This document shows positions 1 through 8,029 of a stretch of DNA of 23,866 bases, piece by piece (the first letter of the stretch is position 1; each line of letters begins with the position of its first letter). The translations under genes and the position numbers were made by a program. The stretch is from Desulfobacterales bacterium (lineage in GTDB: Bacteria; Desulfobacterota; Desulfobacteria; Desulfobacterales; ETH-SRB1), in contig JASEIZ010000003.1 of the NCBI GenBank assembly GCA_030017395.1, positions 1 to 23,866 on the forward strand. The letters are read 5' to 3'. The notes below the pieces were generated by a model. The model did no database searches. It saw only the letters and a list, made by a program, of their open reading frames with translations, and was not told the DNA's origin.

Positions 1-29
1 GCAAAATTTTTGATATTTTTTACTACTGT

Positions 30-76
30 GCTCTTCGTGGTGATTGATAATAAAATCGCTTAAGTTAATGACATTG
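30..76. repeat. Partial copy of intergenic inverted-repeat element (family A, right half)
   Basis: Positions 37-76 match 4145-4184 at 37 of 40 bases, ending in the same terminal TTAATGACATTG. The left arm, if present, lies outside the window. It is therefore the right end of a second copy of the element found upstream of ftsW, here upstream of murF. It contains no coding sequence. It is followed by about 36 bases without a clear ribosome binding site before the murF start. Confidence 0.7.
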
Positions 77-112
77 GATAGAAACCTTTAAGAAAGTGTT
101 CAATATTTATTT

Positions 113-1561
113 ATGAGCCCAGCAACCGACGATTACATAAAACCAATGCCGTGGACAATGGCCGATATCCTTGACGCCACAAAGGGAGATTTGTTGCTTG
201 GCAACATAAAGAGCAGTTTTTCAGGCATCTCTATTGACTCTCGCAGCATATCTTCTGATGAACTGTTTGTTGCTATCAGAGGAAATATCTACGATGGGTT
301 TTCTTTTGCCGGCTATGTAATCAAGCAAGGTATTCGCGGTCTGCTTATAAACATGGAAAAAGCAAACGGTTTGCCATACGAAAAATGGAGAAAAAAGGGA
401 GTCGTTTGTGTTGCGGTAAAGGACACGACAAAGGCTCTGGGGGATCTTGCCCGCTTTAATCGCAAGCGTGCAGATGTTTCCGTTGTGGCGATAACCGGAT
501 CAAACGGCAAAACGAGCACCAAAGATATGACTGCCGCGGTTGTTGCCCGGAAATTTTGCACCTTATCTACAGAGGGTAATTTAAACAATGAAATCGGGCT
601 TCCATTAACCCTTTTCAGGCTTTGCAGTCGCCATAAATGGGCCATTCTCGAGCTCGGCATAAACAACCCGGGAGAGATGGGGAGACTTGCGGATATTTGT
701 TTGCCTGACGTCGGCGTTATTACCAATATAAGCCGTGCTCATTTAGAGGGATTAGGTTCGATAAAAGGAATTATGCGTGCCAAGGGCGAGCTTCTGGAGA
801 AAATCAGACCGGACGGAACAGCAATTCTCAATGCAGACGATCGGAGAGTTCTTGATATGGCTGATAAAACCTCAAGGAATGTGCTTTTTTATGGACTGTC
901 AAACAGAGCTGCTGTCAGGGCTGAGTCTGTGATTAACAAGGAGGGTGGAGTTTCATTTACGCTGGTTTTGCCGTCTGGAGCCGTTCCCGTAAATCTTAGG
1001 GTTTTTGGCGATTTTATGGTGTCAAATGCGCTTGCCGCATCTGCTGTTGGATATCTTTTGGGGATTAGCGTATTGGAAATTAAAGCCGGTCTTGAGGATT
1101 TTAAGCCGGCTCATGGAAGAATGAACATTATTATGATCGGTTTGGCTCATATAATCGACGATACATACAATGCTAATCCGGATTCAATGAAAGCCGCAAT
1201 AATGACGCTTAAATCATTAAAAGGCAAAAACAGAGGGGCCATAATTATCGGCGATATGTTTGAACTCGGAGAATACTCGGAGTCCACGCATAAAGAAATC
1301 GGTTCTTTATCCGCCAAATCGGATATTGCAAAGCTCTATATCACAGGTGGGTTTGCAGAAAGTGTCGCGGCAGGCGCTAGGGAAAAAGATAATTCGCTGG
1401 ATATCTTTACGGGCACCAGGGAAGAGATTCTCGAAGACCTGACAGACTGGCTAATGCCCGGCGACTGGGTTCTTATTAAGGGGTCCAGAGCAATGGGCAT
1501 GGAAAAGATAGTAGAGGGATTAAAGGATTATGTTTTATCATTTACTTTATCCGCTTCATAA
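113..1561 (+). CDS. murF: UDP-N-acetylmuramoyl-tripeptide--D-alanyl-D-alanine ligase
   Basis: MurF is the cytoplasmic ATP-dependent ligase that adds D-Ala-D-Ala to UDP-MurNAc-tripeptide, the last soluble step of peptidoglycan precursor synthesis. The 482-residue product shows the N-terminal Mur ligase domain (ISIDSR near residue 39). The P-loop ITGSNGKTST follows at 128-137, then NNEIGLPLTLF and the MurF-type ELGINNPGEMGRL. The C-terminal domain has HGRMN and DDTYNANPDSM. Length is normal for the family. Neither the chosen ATG nor the alternative ATG at 146 (starting MPWTMADIL, closer to typical MurF N-termini) has a good Shine-Dalgarno site, so the start is uncertain by 11 codons. The 3' end overlaps mraY by 32 bases, implying coupled translation. 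murE would be expected just upstream, outside the window. Confidence 0.96.
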   Translation: MSPATDDYIKPMPWTMADILDATKGDLLLGNIKSSFSGISIDSRSISSDELFVAIRGNIYDGFSFAGYVIKQGIRGLLINMEKANGLPYEKWRKKGVVCVAVKDTTKALGDLARFNRKRADVSVVAITGSNGKTSTKDMTAAVVARKFCTLSTEGNLNNEIGLPLTLFRLCSRHKWAILELGINNPGEMGRLADICLPDVGVITNISRAHLEGLGSIKGIMRAKGELLEKIRPDGTAILNADDRRVLDMADKTSRNVLFYGLSNRAAVRAESVINKEGGVSFTLVLPSGAVPVNLRVFGDFMVSNALAASAVGYLLGISVLEIKAGLEDFKPAHGRMNIIMIGLAHIIDDTYNANPDSMKAAIMTLKSLKGKNRGAIIIGDMFELGEYSESTHKEIGSLSAKSDIAKLYITGGFAESVAAGAREKDNSLDIFTGTREEILEDLTDWLMPGDWVLIKGSRAMGMEKIVEGLKDYVLSFTLSAS

Positions 1562-2609
1562 AACGATTTCGGTTTTTAATGTATTTCAATACATTACATT
1601 CCGAACTATCTATGCCAGCCTGACGGCTTTATTGATCTGTTTTTTTCTGGGGCCATGGGTTATCAAAAAACTTAGCGATAAGCAGATCGGGCAGTATATC
1701 AGAGAAGACGGCCCTAAAGCACACAGCAAAAAAGCAGGAACACCCACAATGGGCGGGGTTCTGATTATATTCTCGGTTGTAATATCGACACTTCTCTGGA
1801 CCGATTTGTCAAATTTTTACATATGGATAATTCTTCTGATTACAATTGGGTACGGTGTTATCGGCTTTATCGATGACTATCTCATGCAGGTCAAGAAGAG
1901 AAGCAAAGGTTTAAGCGGTCGAAACAAACTGCTGATGCAGGTAATACTTGCAATCGGAGCGGGTGTTTTGCTTTTTTCTTATTCTGGTTTTTCTACAAGC
2001 ATAACCATACCTTTTTTTAAAAAGATATCGCCGGATATCGGCTGGGGATATATATTCTTTACAACCATTGTGATTGTCGGGACTTCAAATGCGGTTAATC
2101 TTACAGACGGTCTCGACGGTCTTGCAATTGGGCCTGTGATTATAGTTGCGGCCACATACATGGTTTTTGCCTATGTTGCCGGTCATATCAGGATCGCCAA
2201 TTATCTGCAGATCAATTATGTCTCTGGATGCGGAGAGATAACCATATTCTGCGGAGCGTTAGCCGGCGCAGGCCTTGGTTTTTTGTGGTTTAACACATAT
2301 CCGGCACAGATTTTCATGGGAGATGTCGGCTCGCTTCCAATAGGGGGTGCGATTGGGGCCGTAGCCGTTATTACAAAACAGGAAATACTGCTCGTGCTTG
2401 TGGGCGGGCTGTTTGTAATCGAAGCGCTTTCTGTCATATTCCAGGTCGGTTTTTTCAAAATGACAAACGGCCGCAGGATTTTCAAAATGGCTCCTCTTCA
2501 CCACCATTTTGAATTGAAAGGGTGGGCAGAGCCAAAGGTTATAGTTCGATTTTGGATAATATCGATTATGCTTGCTCTTCTTTCCATGAGTACACTGAAG
2601 CTCAGGTAG
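1530..2609 (+). CDS. mraY: Phospho-N-acetylmuramoyl-pentapeptide-transferase (lipid I synthase)
   Basis: MraY is the polytopic inner-membrane enzyme that transfers phospho-MurNAc-pentapeptide from UDP to undecaprenyl phosphate, forming lipid I. The 359-residue product starts with the typical MFYHLLYPLH and has about ten hydrophobic segments. The catalytic aspartates are visible: D115 and D116 in GFIDDYLMQ, and D265 in FMGDVGSLPIGG. Also present are NLTDGLDGLAIG (190-201) and the histidine motif APLHHHFELKGW near the C-terminus. Length and residue numbering agree closely with the well-studied enterobacterial enzyme. The start lies inside the end of murF (32-base overlap), and only the conserved N-terminus fixes it, since the upstream ribosome binding site is weak. 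murD begins 34 bases downstream. Confidence 0.97.
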   Translation: MFYHLLYPLHKTISVFNVFQYITFRTIYASLTALLICFFLGPWVIKKLSDKQIGQYIREDGPKAHSKKAGTPTMGGVLIIFSVVISTLLWTDLSNFYIWIILLITIGYGVIGFIDDYLMQVKKRSKGLSGRNKLLMQVILAIGAGVLLFSYSGFSTSITIPFFKKISPDIGWGYIFFTTIVIVGTSNAVNLTDGLDGLAIGPVIIVAATYMVFAYVAGHIRIANYLQINYVSGCGEITIFCGALAGAGLGFLWFNTYPAQIFMGDVGSLPIGGAIGAVAVITKQEILLVLVGGLFVIEALSVIFQVGFFKMTNGRRIFKMAPLHHHFELKGWAEPKVIVRFWIISIMLALLSMSTLKLR

Positions 2610-2643
2610 GAAGGGAATTGTGTAAACGCTTAATGGAATAGTT

Positions 2644-3960
2644 ATGCAACTTGCCAATAAAAATATTGTCGTAGTCGGTCTGGGAAAGTCCGGATTTGCG
2701 GCTGCACGTTTTTTAAAGAAAATGGGCGCGTCGGTTACTGTTACAGACAAATCGGAAGAAGACAAACTGGAAGCTTATGCGCCTGTTTTGCGTGAAATGG
2801 GTGTCAAGATGGAGCTTGGGCAGCATAAAATTGATACTTTTGAAAGATCGGATCTTATTATTGTGAGCCCCGGGGTATCTCATAATATCTTGCCGATAAA
2901 AAGAGCCGCATTAAAAGGGATACAGATATTGGGAGAAATCGAGCTTGCCTATAGATTTATACAGGAACCTATTGTCGCAATAACAGGCACTAACGGCAAG
3001 ACTACAACCACAACACTTTTAGGAGATATGCTTAAAAAATCAGGCAAAAAGGTTTTTGTTGGAGGCAATATAGGCGATCCTTTAATTGACTATGTGCAAA
3101 AAGGGGAAAAGGTTGAAATTGTTGTGGCCGAAGTGAGCAGTTTTCAGCTCGATACAATAGATACTTTCAGGCCAAAAGTGGGAGTACTGCTCAACATTAC
3201 CGAAGATCATCTTGACCGTTATTCTGATTTTACGGCTTATGCCGGGGCTAAGGCACGGATATTTGAAAAACAGAAGAAAAGCGATATTGCCGTATTTAAT
3301 GGTCTTGATCCTTTCATAAATTCGATATGTAAAAATATTAAAAGCAAAAAATTGTCTTTTCATGATCAGTTTGTAAACGATGCTGAAATAAATACTTTTT
3401 TTAAATCTCTTGATTTTTCAGTCTTAAAGCTTCCTGGAAAACACAACATGGAAAATGCTTATGCGGCAGCGCTGGCAGCGCTGACGATTGGAGGGAGTTT
3501 AGAAGGGATACAATCGGCTTTAAGTAATTTTAAAGGGCTTTCTCATCGGCTTGAATATATTGCCACAATAAATGATGTTGGTTTTTTTAACGATTCAAAG
3601 GCAACGAATGTTGATGCAGTCGCAAAAGCGCTTGAAACTTTCAACAAATCAATAATTCTTATTATGGGAGGTCGCGATAAGGAGGGTAATTTCCGAAACA
3701 TCAGGGATTTGGTGCACCGGCATGTTAAAAGGCTAATAGTTTTGGGGGAAGCAAAAGAGGATATACTGTCAGCACTTGGCGATATAACATCAACAAAAAG
3801 TGTTTCTTCAATGGAGGATGCTGTTTTGTCGGCATATCATGCAGCGTCTCCAGGAGATGTTGTGCTTTTATCTCCGGCATGTGCAAGCTTTGACATGTAC
3901 ACCAGCTATGCCAGGCGTGGGGAAGATTTTTGCAGGGCTGTCGGCAAACTAAATAAGTAA
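2644..3960 (+). CDS. murD: UDP-N-acetylmuramoylalanine--D-glutamate ligase
   Basis: MurD is the cytosolic ATP-dependent ligase that adds D-glutamate to UDP-MurNAc-L-Ala. The 438-residue protein has an N-terminal Rossmann-like UDP-binding domain (VVVGLGKSGFAAARFL, 9-24) and the P-loop ITGTNGKTTTTT (113-124). The central domain contains EVSSFQLD and NITEDHLDRY. The C-terminal domain contains SHRLE, NDSKATNVDA and GGRDKEGNF. Everything expected of MurD is present and the length is normal. The ribosome binding site before the ATG is poor. The gene is followed by 259 bases of repeat-rich spacer before ftsW, the longest break in the plus-strand cluster. Confidence 0.97.
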   Translation: MQLANKNIVVVGLGKSGFAAARFLKKMGASVTVTDKSEEDKLEAYAPVLREMGVKMELGQHKIDTFERSDLIIVSPGVSHNILPIKRAALKGIQILGEIELAYRFIQEPIVAITGTNGKTTTTTLLGDMLKKSGKKVFVGGNIGDPLIDYVQKGEKVEIVVAEVSSFQLDTIDTFRPKVGVLLNITEDHLDRYSDFTAYAGAKARIFEKQKKSDIAVFNGLDPFINSICKNIKSKKLSFHDQFVNDAEINTFFKSLDFSVLKLPGKHNMENAYAAALAALTIGGSLEGIQSALSNFKGLSHRLEYIATINDVGFFNDSKATNVDAVAKALETFNKSIILIMGGRDKEGNFRNIRDLVHRHVKRLIVLGEAKEDILSALGDITSTKSVSSMEDAVLSAYHAASPGDVVLLSPACASFDMYTSYARRGEDFCRAVGKLNK

Positions 3961-3971
3961 CGATTCAGCCA

Positions 3972-4018
3972 CACTAAGGCACAAAGATTATAAGTCTCTT
4001 AAAGTTTATAATTTAGTG
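3972..4018. repeat. AT-rich palindrome downstream of murD
   Basis: Two nested inverted repeats are seen: CACTAA (3972-3977) pairs with TTAGTG (4013-4018), and ATTATAA (3987-3993) pairs with TTATAAT (4006-4012). The outer arms meet the inner arms directly on the right side. The hairpin sits just 3' of the murD stop. No T-run follows it, so it is not a convincing intrinsic terminator on the plus strand. It is immediately left of the 4044-4184 element and may be an older repeat. Confidence 0.45.
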
Positions 4019-4043
4019 ATTTAGGGATTAAAGGATGTTGTAA

Positions 4044-4184
4044 CTCAATACCATTAACTTAAGAAAATCGGAAGGAGCACACAGCAATTTTTTTACCACG
4101 AAGCACGAAGTGAGCGAATATAAAGAAAAAACCTTCGTGTTCTTGTGGTGATTAATAATAACATCGCGTAAGTTAATGACATTG
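4044..4184. mobile_element. Non-autonomous MITE-like element (family A) with 8-base target duplication
   Basis: A 141-base element has imperfect terminal inverted repeats: the left end reads CTCAATACCATTAACTTAAG, and the right end reads TAAGTTAATGACATTG, which is its reverse complement with a few changes. A second internal inverted pair is ACCACGAAGCACGAAG (4095-4110) with CTTCGTGTTCTTGTGGT (4133-4149). The element is bracketed by an exact 8-base direct repeat TGTTGTAA at 4036-4043 and 4185-4192, as expected of a target-site duplication. It has no coding capacity, so a transposase would have to act in trans. A related right end lies at 30-76. It separates murD from ftsW. Confidence 0.7.
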
Positions 4185-4219
4185 TGTTGTAATTTTTAAT
4201 TACTCAAAAACAGGTTGAA

Positions 4220-5368
4220 ATGAAAAAAGGCATAACAGGGAAAGAGCCGGTTTTAACAAACGATGTCTTAGAGACAGGGCATTACGATGTCAAGCTCCTG
4301 TTTCCGGTGCTTTTCCTTGTGGGAATAGGCATTGTAATGGTTTACAGCGCCAGTTCAGCTCTTGCGCTTAAAAAATTCGGCAGCGATTATTATTTTTTGA
4401 AAAAACAGGTTCTTTTTTCACTGTTAGGAATCGTTGTTCTGGTTATATGCAGGCACATTCCATTGAAATTTATCCGTTCTTTAACATACCCGATTCTTAT
4501 TCTGGCTGTTCTTTTTCTTGTAGCAGTTAAAATTACAGGATTTGGCTATTCTGTGAATGGTTCAACGCGCTGGCTGCGGTTTGGTGGTTTAAATTTTCAG
4601 CCGTCGGAATTTGCCCGGTTTGCGCTGATAATCTATCTATCTTATTCCATGAGCAAAAAAAAGGATACTATTAAAGATTTTTATGTAGGGTTTTTACCTC
4701 ACTTTTTTATTCTTTGTATATTTACATTCCTGATATTTCTTCAGCCTGATTTTGGATCCGCGCTTATTTTTTGGGTTATTACATGGATTATGCTTTATGT
4801 AGGCGGGGTACGTATTTTACATCTTTTGTCGCCTTTAATATTTTTACTTCCTGCTGCTTACTTTTTAATAATCACTTCAGCGTATCGCTTAAAACGTATC
4901 ATTAGCTTTTGGGATCCGTGGCAGTATTCAATGAATGAGGGTTATCAGATTATCCATTCTCTTATGGCTTTTGGCACAGGTGGAATATGGGGCACAGGAA
5001 TCGGAAAAGGATACCAGAAACTTTTTTATCTGCCCGAACCACATACGGATTTTATCTTCTCGGTTATTGGTGAAGAGCTTGGTTTGTGTGGGGTACTGAT
5101 TGTCATAGCACTTTATTCTCTGATCTTATGGAAGGGCATAAACATTGCGAAAAATGCCAAGGATTGTTTCGAGTCGTTTGTGGCCGTTGGCATTACATCT
5201 GCAATAGCCATTCAGGTTTGCATTAATATGGGGGTTGCTGTCGGACTTTTGCCGACCAAGGGGCTTGTGTTACCTTTTTTGAGTTATGGCGGGACATCGC
5301 TTTTATTCAGCATGGCGTCAATAGGAATACTGATGAATATAGAGGCGTCGAGTTTTAAGGGCAAATAA
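4220..5368 (+). CDS. ftsW: SEDS-family septal peptidoglycan glycosyltransferase
   Basis: FtsW is the multi-spanning SEDS protein that polymerises lipid II at the septum together with its class B PBP partner. The 382-residue product has about ten membrane segments after a 22-residue cytoplasmic tail. Family motifs are NGSTRWLRFGGLNFQPSEFA (113-132), LQPDFGSAL (174-182), LPEPHTDFIFSVIGEELG (271-288) and GLVLPFLSYGGTSL. D277 corresponds to the catalytic aspartate of SEDS enzymes. The position between murD and murG is the classical one for FtsW rather than RodA. An AGG about nine bases before the ATG may serve as ribosome binding site. murG starts 5 bases after the stop. Confidence 0.95.
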   Translation: MKKGITGKEPVLTNDVLETGHYDVKLLFPVLFLVGIGIVMVYSASSALALKKFGSDYYFLKKQVLFSLLGIVVLVICRHIPLKFIRSLTYPILILAVLFLVAVKITGFGYSVNGSTRWLRFGGLNFQPSEFARFALIIYLSYSMSKKKDTIKDFYVGFLPHFFILCIFTFLIFLQPDFGSALIFWVITWIMLYVGGVRILHLLSPLIFLLPAAYFLIITSAYRLKRIISFWDPWQYSMNEGYQIIHSLMAFGTGGIWGTGIGKGYQKLFYLPEPHTDFIFSVIGEELGLCGVLIVIALYSLILWKGINIAKNAKDCFESFVAVGITSAIAIQVCINMGVAVGLLPTKGLVLPFLSYGGTSLLFSMASIGILMNIEASSFKGK

Positions 5369-5373
5369 GATTT

Positions 5374-6501
5374 ATGCGAATTATTATTGCAGGCGGTGGT
5401 ACTGGAGGACATCTTTTTCCTGGAGTAGCAATTGCAGACGCCTTTGCAACGCGGGATAAGGGGAACAAAGTTCTTTTTGTAGGCACAGGCAATCCTTTTG
5501 AAATATCGATTTTATCAAAAACGGTTTTTAAACATAAAACTATTACAGCAGAAGGAATCAAAGGCAGGGGATTATGGAGACAGGCTGTTTCAGTCTTAAA
5601 AATACCAAAAGCGATATTTGAATCCATCATGATCCTTAAGGATTTCAAACCCGGCCTTGTTGTGGGGGTTGGCGGTTATTCCGCCGGACCGGTTGTTATA
5701 GCGGCATGGATTATGGGCATTAAGATCGTCCTCCACGAACAGAATATTTTGCCTGGAATTACAAATCACATTTTATCCGGGTTTGCCGACAGAATATATA
5801 TATCTTTTAAAGATACAAGATTAGAGAGATTGCGATGGCTTGTCCCTATTAAACGAGAAAAAATAATCGTTTCAGGGAATCCGGTACGCAAGGAGATTCT
5901 GCAATCCATAGTAGATCAACAGGATATAAATTCGACTTATCAATTGCGGAAAAAACCTTTTACAGTACTGATTCTTGGAGGAAGCCAGGGGGCTCACAGC
6001 ATAAACAAGGCTGTTTTGGAAGCTTTTGAATATCTGGAGGAAAAGGATAGATATTTTTTTGTGCATCAGACCGGATCGGCTGATGAACAGGATGTAAAAA
6101 GAGCATACATGAAAAGTGGTGTTTCCTGCATGGTTAAATCTTTTTTCGACGATATGGCAAGGCAGTATAATAATGCCGACCTGGTTGTTTGCAGGGCAGG
6201 CGCGACAACCGTTGCCGAAGTTGCTGTTATAGGTAAAGGGGTGATTTTCATACCATATCCTTTTGCTGCCGACGATCACCAGGTTTTAAATGCAGGTTCA
6301 CTTGAAAATGCGGGGGCGGCTGAAATTATACTTCAAAAAGATCTTACCGGCAAAAAGATTGCTGAAAGAATCGAGTACTATGCATCAAATCCAGAAGCCC
6401 TTAAAGCCATGGCTTTAAGGGCAAAGTCCATCGGCAGATCCGATGCCGCAGAGGCTATCGTTGACGATTGTTATAAGTTAATTGAAGGATTAGAGGATTA
6501 G
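5374..6501 (+). CDS. murG: UDP-N-acetylglucosamine--MurNAc-(pentapeptide) pyrophosphoryl-undecaprenol GlcNAc transferase
   Basis: MurG is a peripheral, cytoplasmic-face GT-B glycosyltransferase that converts lipid I to lipid II. Of 375 residues, the N-terminal acceptor domain shows GGGTGGHLFPG near residue 7 and HEQNILPGITN. The C-terminal UDP-GlcNAc domain shows ILGGSQGAHSIN, CRAGATTVAEV and the PYPFAADDHQ loop. Length is normal. The start is 5 bases after ftsW, so the two are probably coupled. The last codons (E-G-L-E-D-stop) are made from the first copies of an 8-base tandem repeat that continues past the stop. The C-terminal end is therefore probably acquired sequence with no functional role. 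Confidence 0.97.
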   Translation: MRIIIAGGGTGGHLFPGVAIADAFATRDKGNKVLFVGTGNPFEISILSKTVFKHKTITAEGIKGRGLWRQAVSVLKIPKAIFESIMILKDFKPGLVVGVGGYSAGPVVIAAWIMGIKIVLHEQNILPGITNHILSGFADRIYISFKDTRLERLRWLVPIKREKIIVSGNPVRKEILQSIVDQQDINSTYQLRKKPFTVLILGGSQGAHSINKAVLEAFEYLEEKDRYFFVHQTGSADEQDVKRAYMKSGVSCMVKSFFDDMARQYNNADLVVCRAGATTVAEVAVIGKGVIFIPYPFAADDHQVLNAGSLENAGAAEIILQKDLTGKKIAERIEYYASNPEALKAMALRAKSIGRSDAAEAIVDDCYKLIEGLED

Positions 6502-6540
6502 AGGATTAGAGGATTAGAGGATTAGAGGATTAGAGGATTA
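6485..6540. repeat. Seven-copy 8-base tandem repeat (GAGGATTA)
   Basis: Seven consecutive octamers fill this stretch: the first is AAGGATTA, the other six are exactly GAGGATTA. The murG stop codon spans the junction of copies two and three, so changes in copy number above two would not alter MurG. Perfect copies suggest recent expansion by slippage. The array lengthens the spacer in front of murC. Confidence 0.9.
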
Positions 6541-6559
6541 AAATTAATAGAATACCATA

Positions 6560-6590
6560 AATCATCAATCGACAATCATCAATCATCAAT
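6560..6590. repeat. 7-base tandem repeat (AATCATC) before murC
   Basis: Four heptamers are seen: AATCATC, AATCGAC, AATCATC, AATCATC, followed by a partial AAT. It lies 9 bases before the murC ATG, and no Shine-Dalgarno sequence is visible between them. It is a separate tandem array from the GAGGATTA one some 20 bases to its left. Confidence 0.75.
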
Positions 6591-6598
6591 TTTTTGTT

Positions 6599-8011
6599 AT
6601 GTATCATAAAAAATATCACATGCACTTTGTTGGAATAGGCGGCATAGGGATGAGCGGTATTGCCGAACTACTTCTTAATCTTGGATACAAGGTTTCAGGG
6701 TCTGATATAAAACCGTCATCCATTACCAAGCGCCTGGAAAGTCTGGGATGCATTGTATTTAAAGGGCATTCAAAGGAGCAGATCAGAGGAGCCGATGTTG
6801 TGGTAACATCGTCGGCGATCGAGCCGGGAAATCCGGAAGTTGTTGCAGCCGGAGAAATGTCGATTCCCGTGATACCAAGGGCAGAAATGCTTGCCGAGCT
6901 TATGCGTTTAAAATGCAGCATTGCAGTCGCGGGAACGCACGGCAAGACATCGACTACTTCGATAATTGCAAGCGTTCTTGATAAAGGGGGGTTGGACCCA
7001 ACGGTCGTTATCGGAGGAAAACTGAAAAGCGTCGGCACAAATGTGCTTCTGGGCAGGGGAGACTTTATTGTAGCCGAGGCTGATGAAAGCGACGGTTCAT
7101 TTTTGAAAATGTCTCCTGCAATAGCAGTAGTGACGAATATAGACAAGGAACATCTTAATTTTTACAAGGACGTGAATGATATAAAGGAGGTTTTTTTAAG
7201 ATTTATAGATCGAGTTCCTTTTTACGGCCTTGTTGTTCTTTGTCTGGATAATGAGCCGATACAGGACTTAATTCCGAAAATAAAGAAAAGATTTGCTACA
7301 TACGGGATGAGCGTGCAGGCTGATTTTCAGGCCAGGGATATATCATTTGAAGGCCTTAAAAGCAGATTCAGTATTTATCATCACGGTTCGATGCTTGGTG
7401 AGGTAGTATTGAATCTGCCGGGATCGCATAACATTTATAACTCCATGGCAAGTATTGCAGTTGGAATTGAACTGGATATACCATTTGAAAAAATTAAATA
7501 CGCTCTTGAAACTATCGAAGGAGTTCACCGCAGGCTTGAGGTCAAGTGTGAGATAAAGGGAATTACAGTCGTGGATGACTATGGTCATCACCCTACTGAA
7601 ATCAAAGCAACACTGCAGGCTATTAAGACATCCTGGCCCGACAGGCGCAAGGTGGTTGTGTTTCAACCGCATCGCTATACGAGGACAAAAGCCCTTTTTG
7701 ATGATTTTACGCGTGCTTTTTACCAGGCCGACAAACTTATACTTCTTCCCATATATCCTGCCGGAGAAGAAAAGATAACCGGGATTGACAGCCTGTTATT
7801 ATGCCAGGGAATCAAGGTTCATGGCCACAGAGATGTAGTATATGCGGACAGTATTTCCGAATCTGTATTTTATTTAAAAGAAATATTAAGACAAGGAGAT
7901 ATTCTGCTTACTCTTGGTGCAGGAAATGTATGGAAAGTAGGGGAAGAGATACTGGAAGAGCTGAAAACAACCAGCGACACACCCCTAAATCCCCCCTTGA
8001 GGGGGGACTAA
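6599..8011 (+). CDS. murC: UDP-N-acetylmuramate--L-alanine ligase
   Basis: MurC is the cytosolic ATP-dependent ligase that adds the first amino acid, L-alanine, to UDP-MurNAc. The 470-residue product shows the N-terminal nucleotide-fold motif HFVGIGGIGMSGIAELL (9-25) and the P-loop AGTHGKTSTT (111-120). EADESDGSF, TNIDKEHL, GVHRRLE and VVDDYGHHPTEI follow. The body ends near EILEELK. The final residues TPLNPPLRGD are encoded by a palindromic repeat that runs over the stop codon and are not part of the usual fold. The ATG has no clear ribosome binding site. murB starts 18 bases beyond the stop. Confidence 0.96.
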   Translation: MYHKKYHMHFVGIGGIGMSGIAELLLNLGYKVSGSDIKPSSITKRLESLGCIVFKGHSKEQIRGADVVVTSSAIEPGNPEVVAAGEMSIPVIPRAEMLAELMRLKCSIAVAGTHGKTSTTSIIASVLDKGGLDPTVVIGGKLKSVGTNVLLGRGDFIVAEADESDGSFLKMSPAIAVVTNIDKEHLNFYKDVNDIKEVFLRFIDRVPFYGLVVLCLDNEPIQDLIPKIKKRFATYGMSVQADFQARDISFEGLKSRFSIYHHGSMLGEVVLNLPGSHNIYNSMASIAVGIELDIPFEKIKYALETIEGVHRRLEVKCEIKGITVVDDYGHHPTEIKATLQAIKTSWPDRRKVVVFQPHRYTRTKALFDDFTRAFYQADKLILLPIYPAGEEKITGIDSLLLCQGIKVHGHRDVVYADSISESVFYLKEILRQGDILLTLGAGNVWKVGEEILEELKTTSDTPLNPPLRGD

Positions 8012-8020
8012 GGGGGGTGT
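7978..8020. repeat. G/C-run palindrome overlapping the murC stop
   Basis: The sequence is an imperfect inverted repeat: arm ACACCCC..ATCCCCCC at 7979-7996, a TTGA loop (7997-8000), and arm GGGGGGA..GGGGGGTGT at 8001-8020. It encodes the last MurC residues (TPLNPPLRGD) and its right arm abuts the murB leader. On RNA it would form a very stable hairpin ending about 9 bases before the murB ATG. Such G/C-run palindromes are, from memory, dispersed in related genomes; no copy count was possible here. No T-run follows, so it is not a standard terminator. Confidence 0.75.
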
Positions 8021-8029
8021 TAACGAGTA

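Noticed and set aside
2259..2765. Minus-strand open frame of 168 codons opposite mraY and murD
   Set aside because: It overlaps two essential conserved genes and their junction, and shows no family motif.
6484..6501. Phase-variable MurG C-terminus through the octamer array
   Set aside because: The stop codon lies at the junction of copies two and three, so changes in later copies cannot alter the protein.
6485..6590. Regular repeats that could suggest a CRISPR array
   Set aside because: Units are 7-8 bases in direct tandem with no spacers, and no cas gene is nearby.
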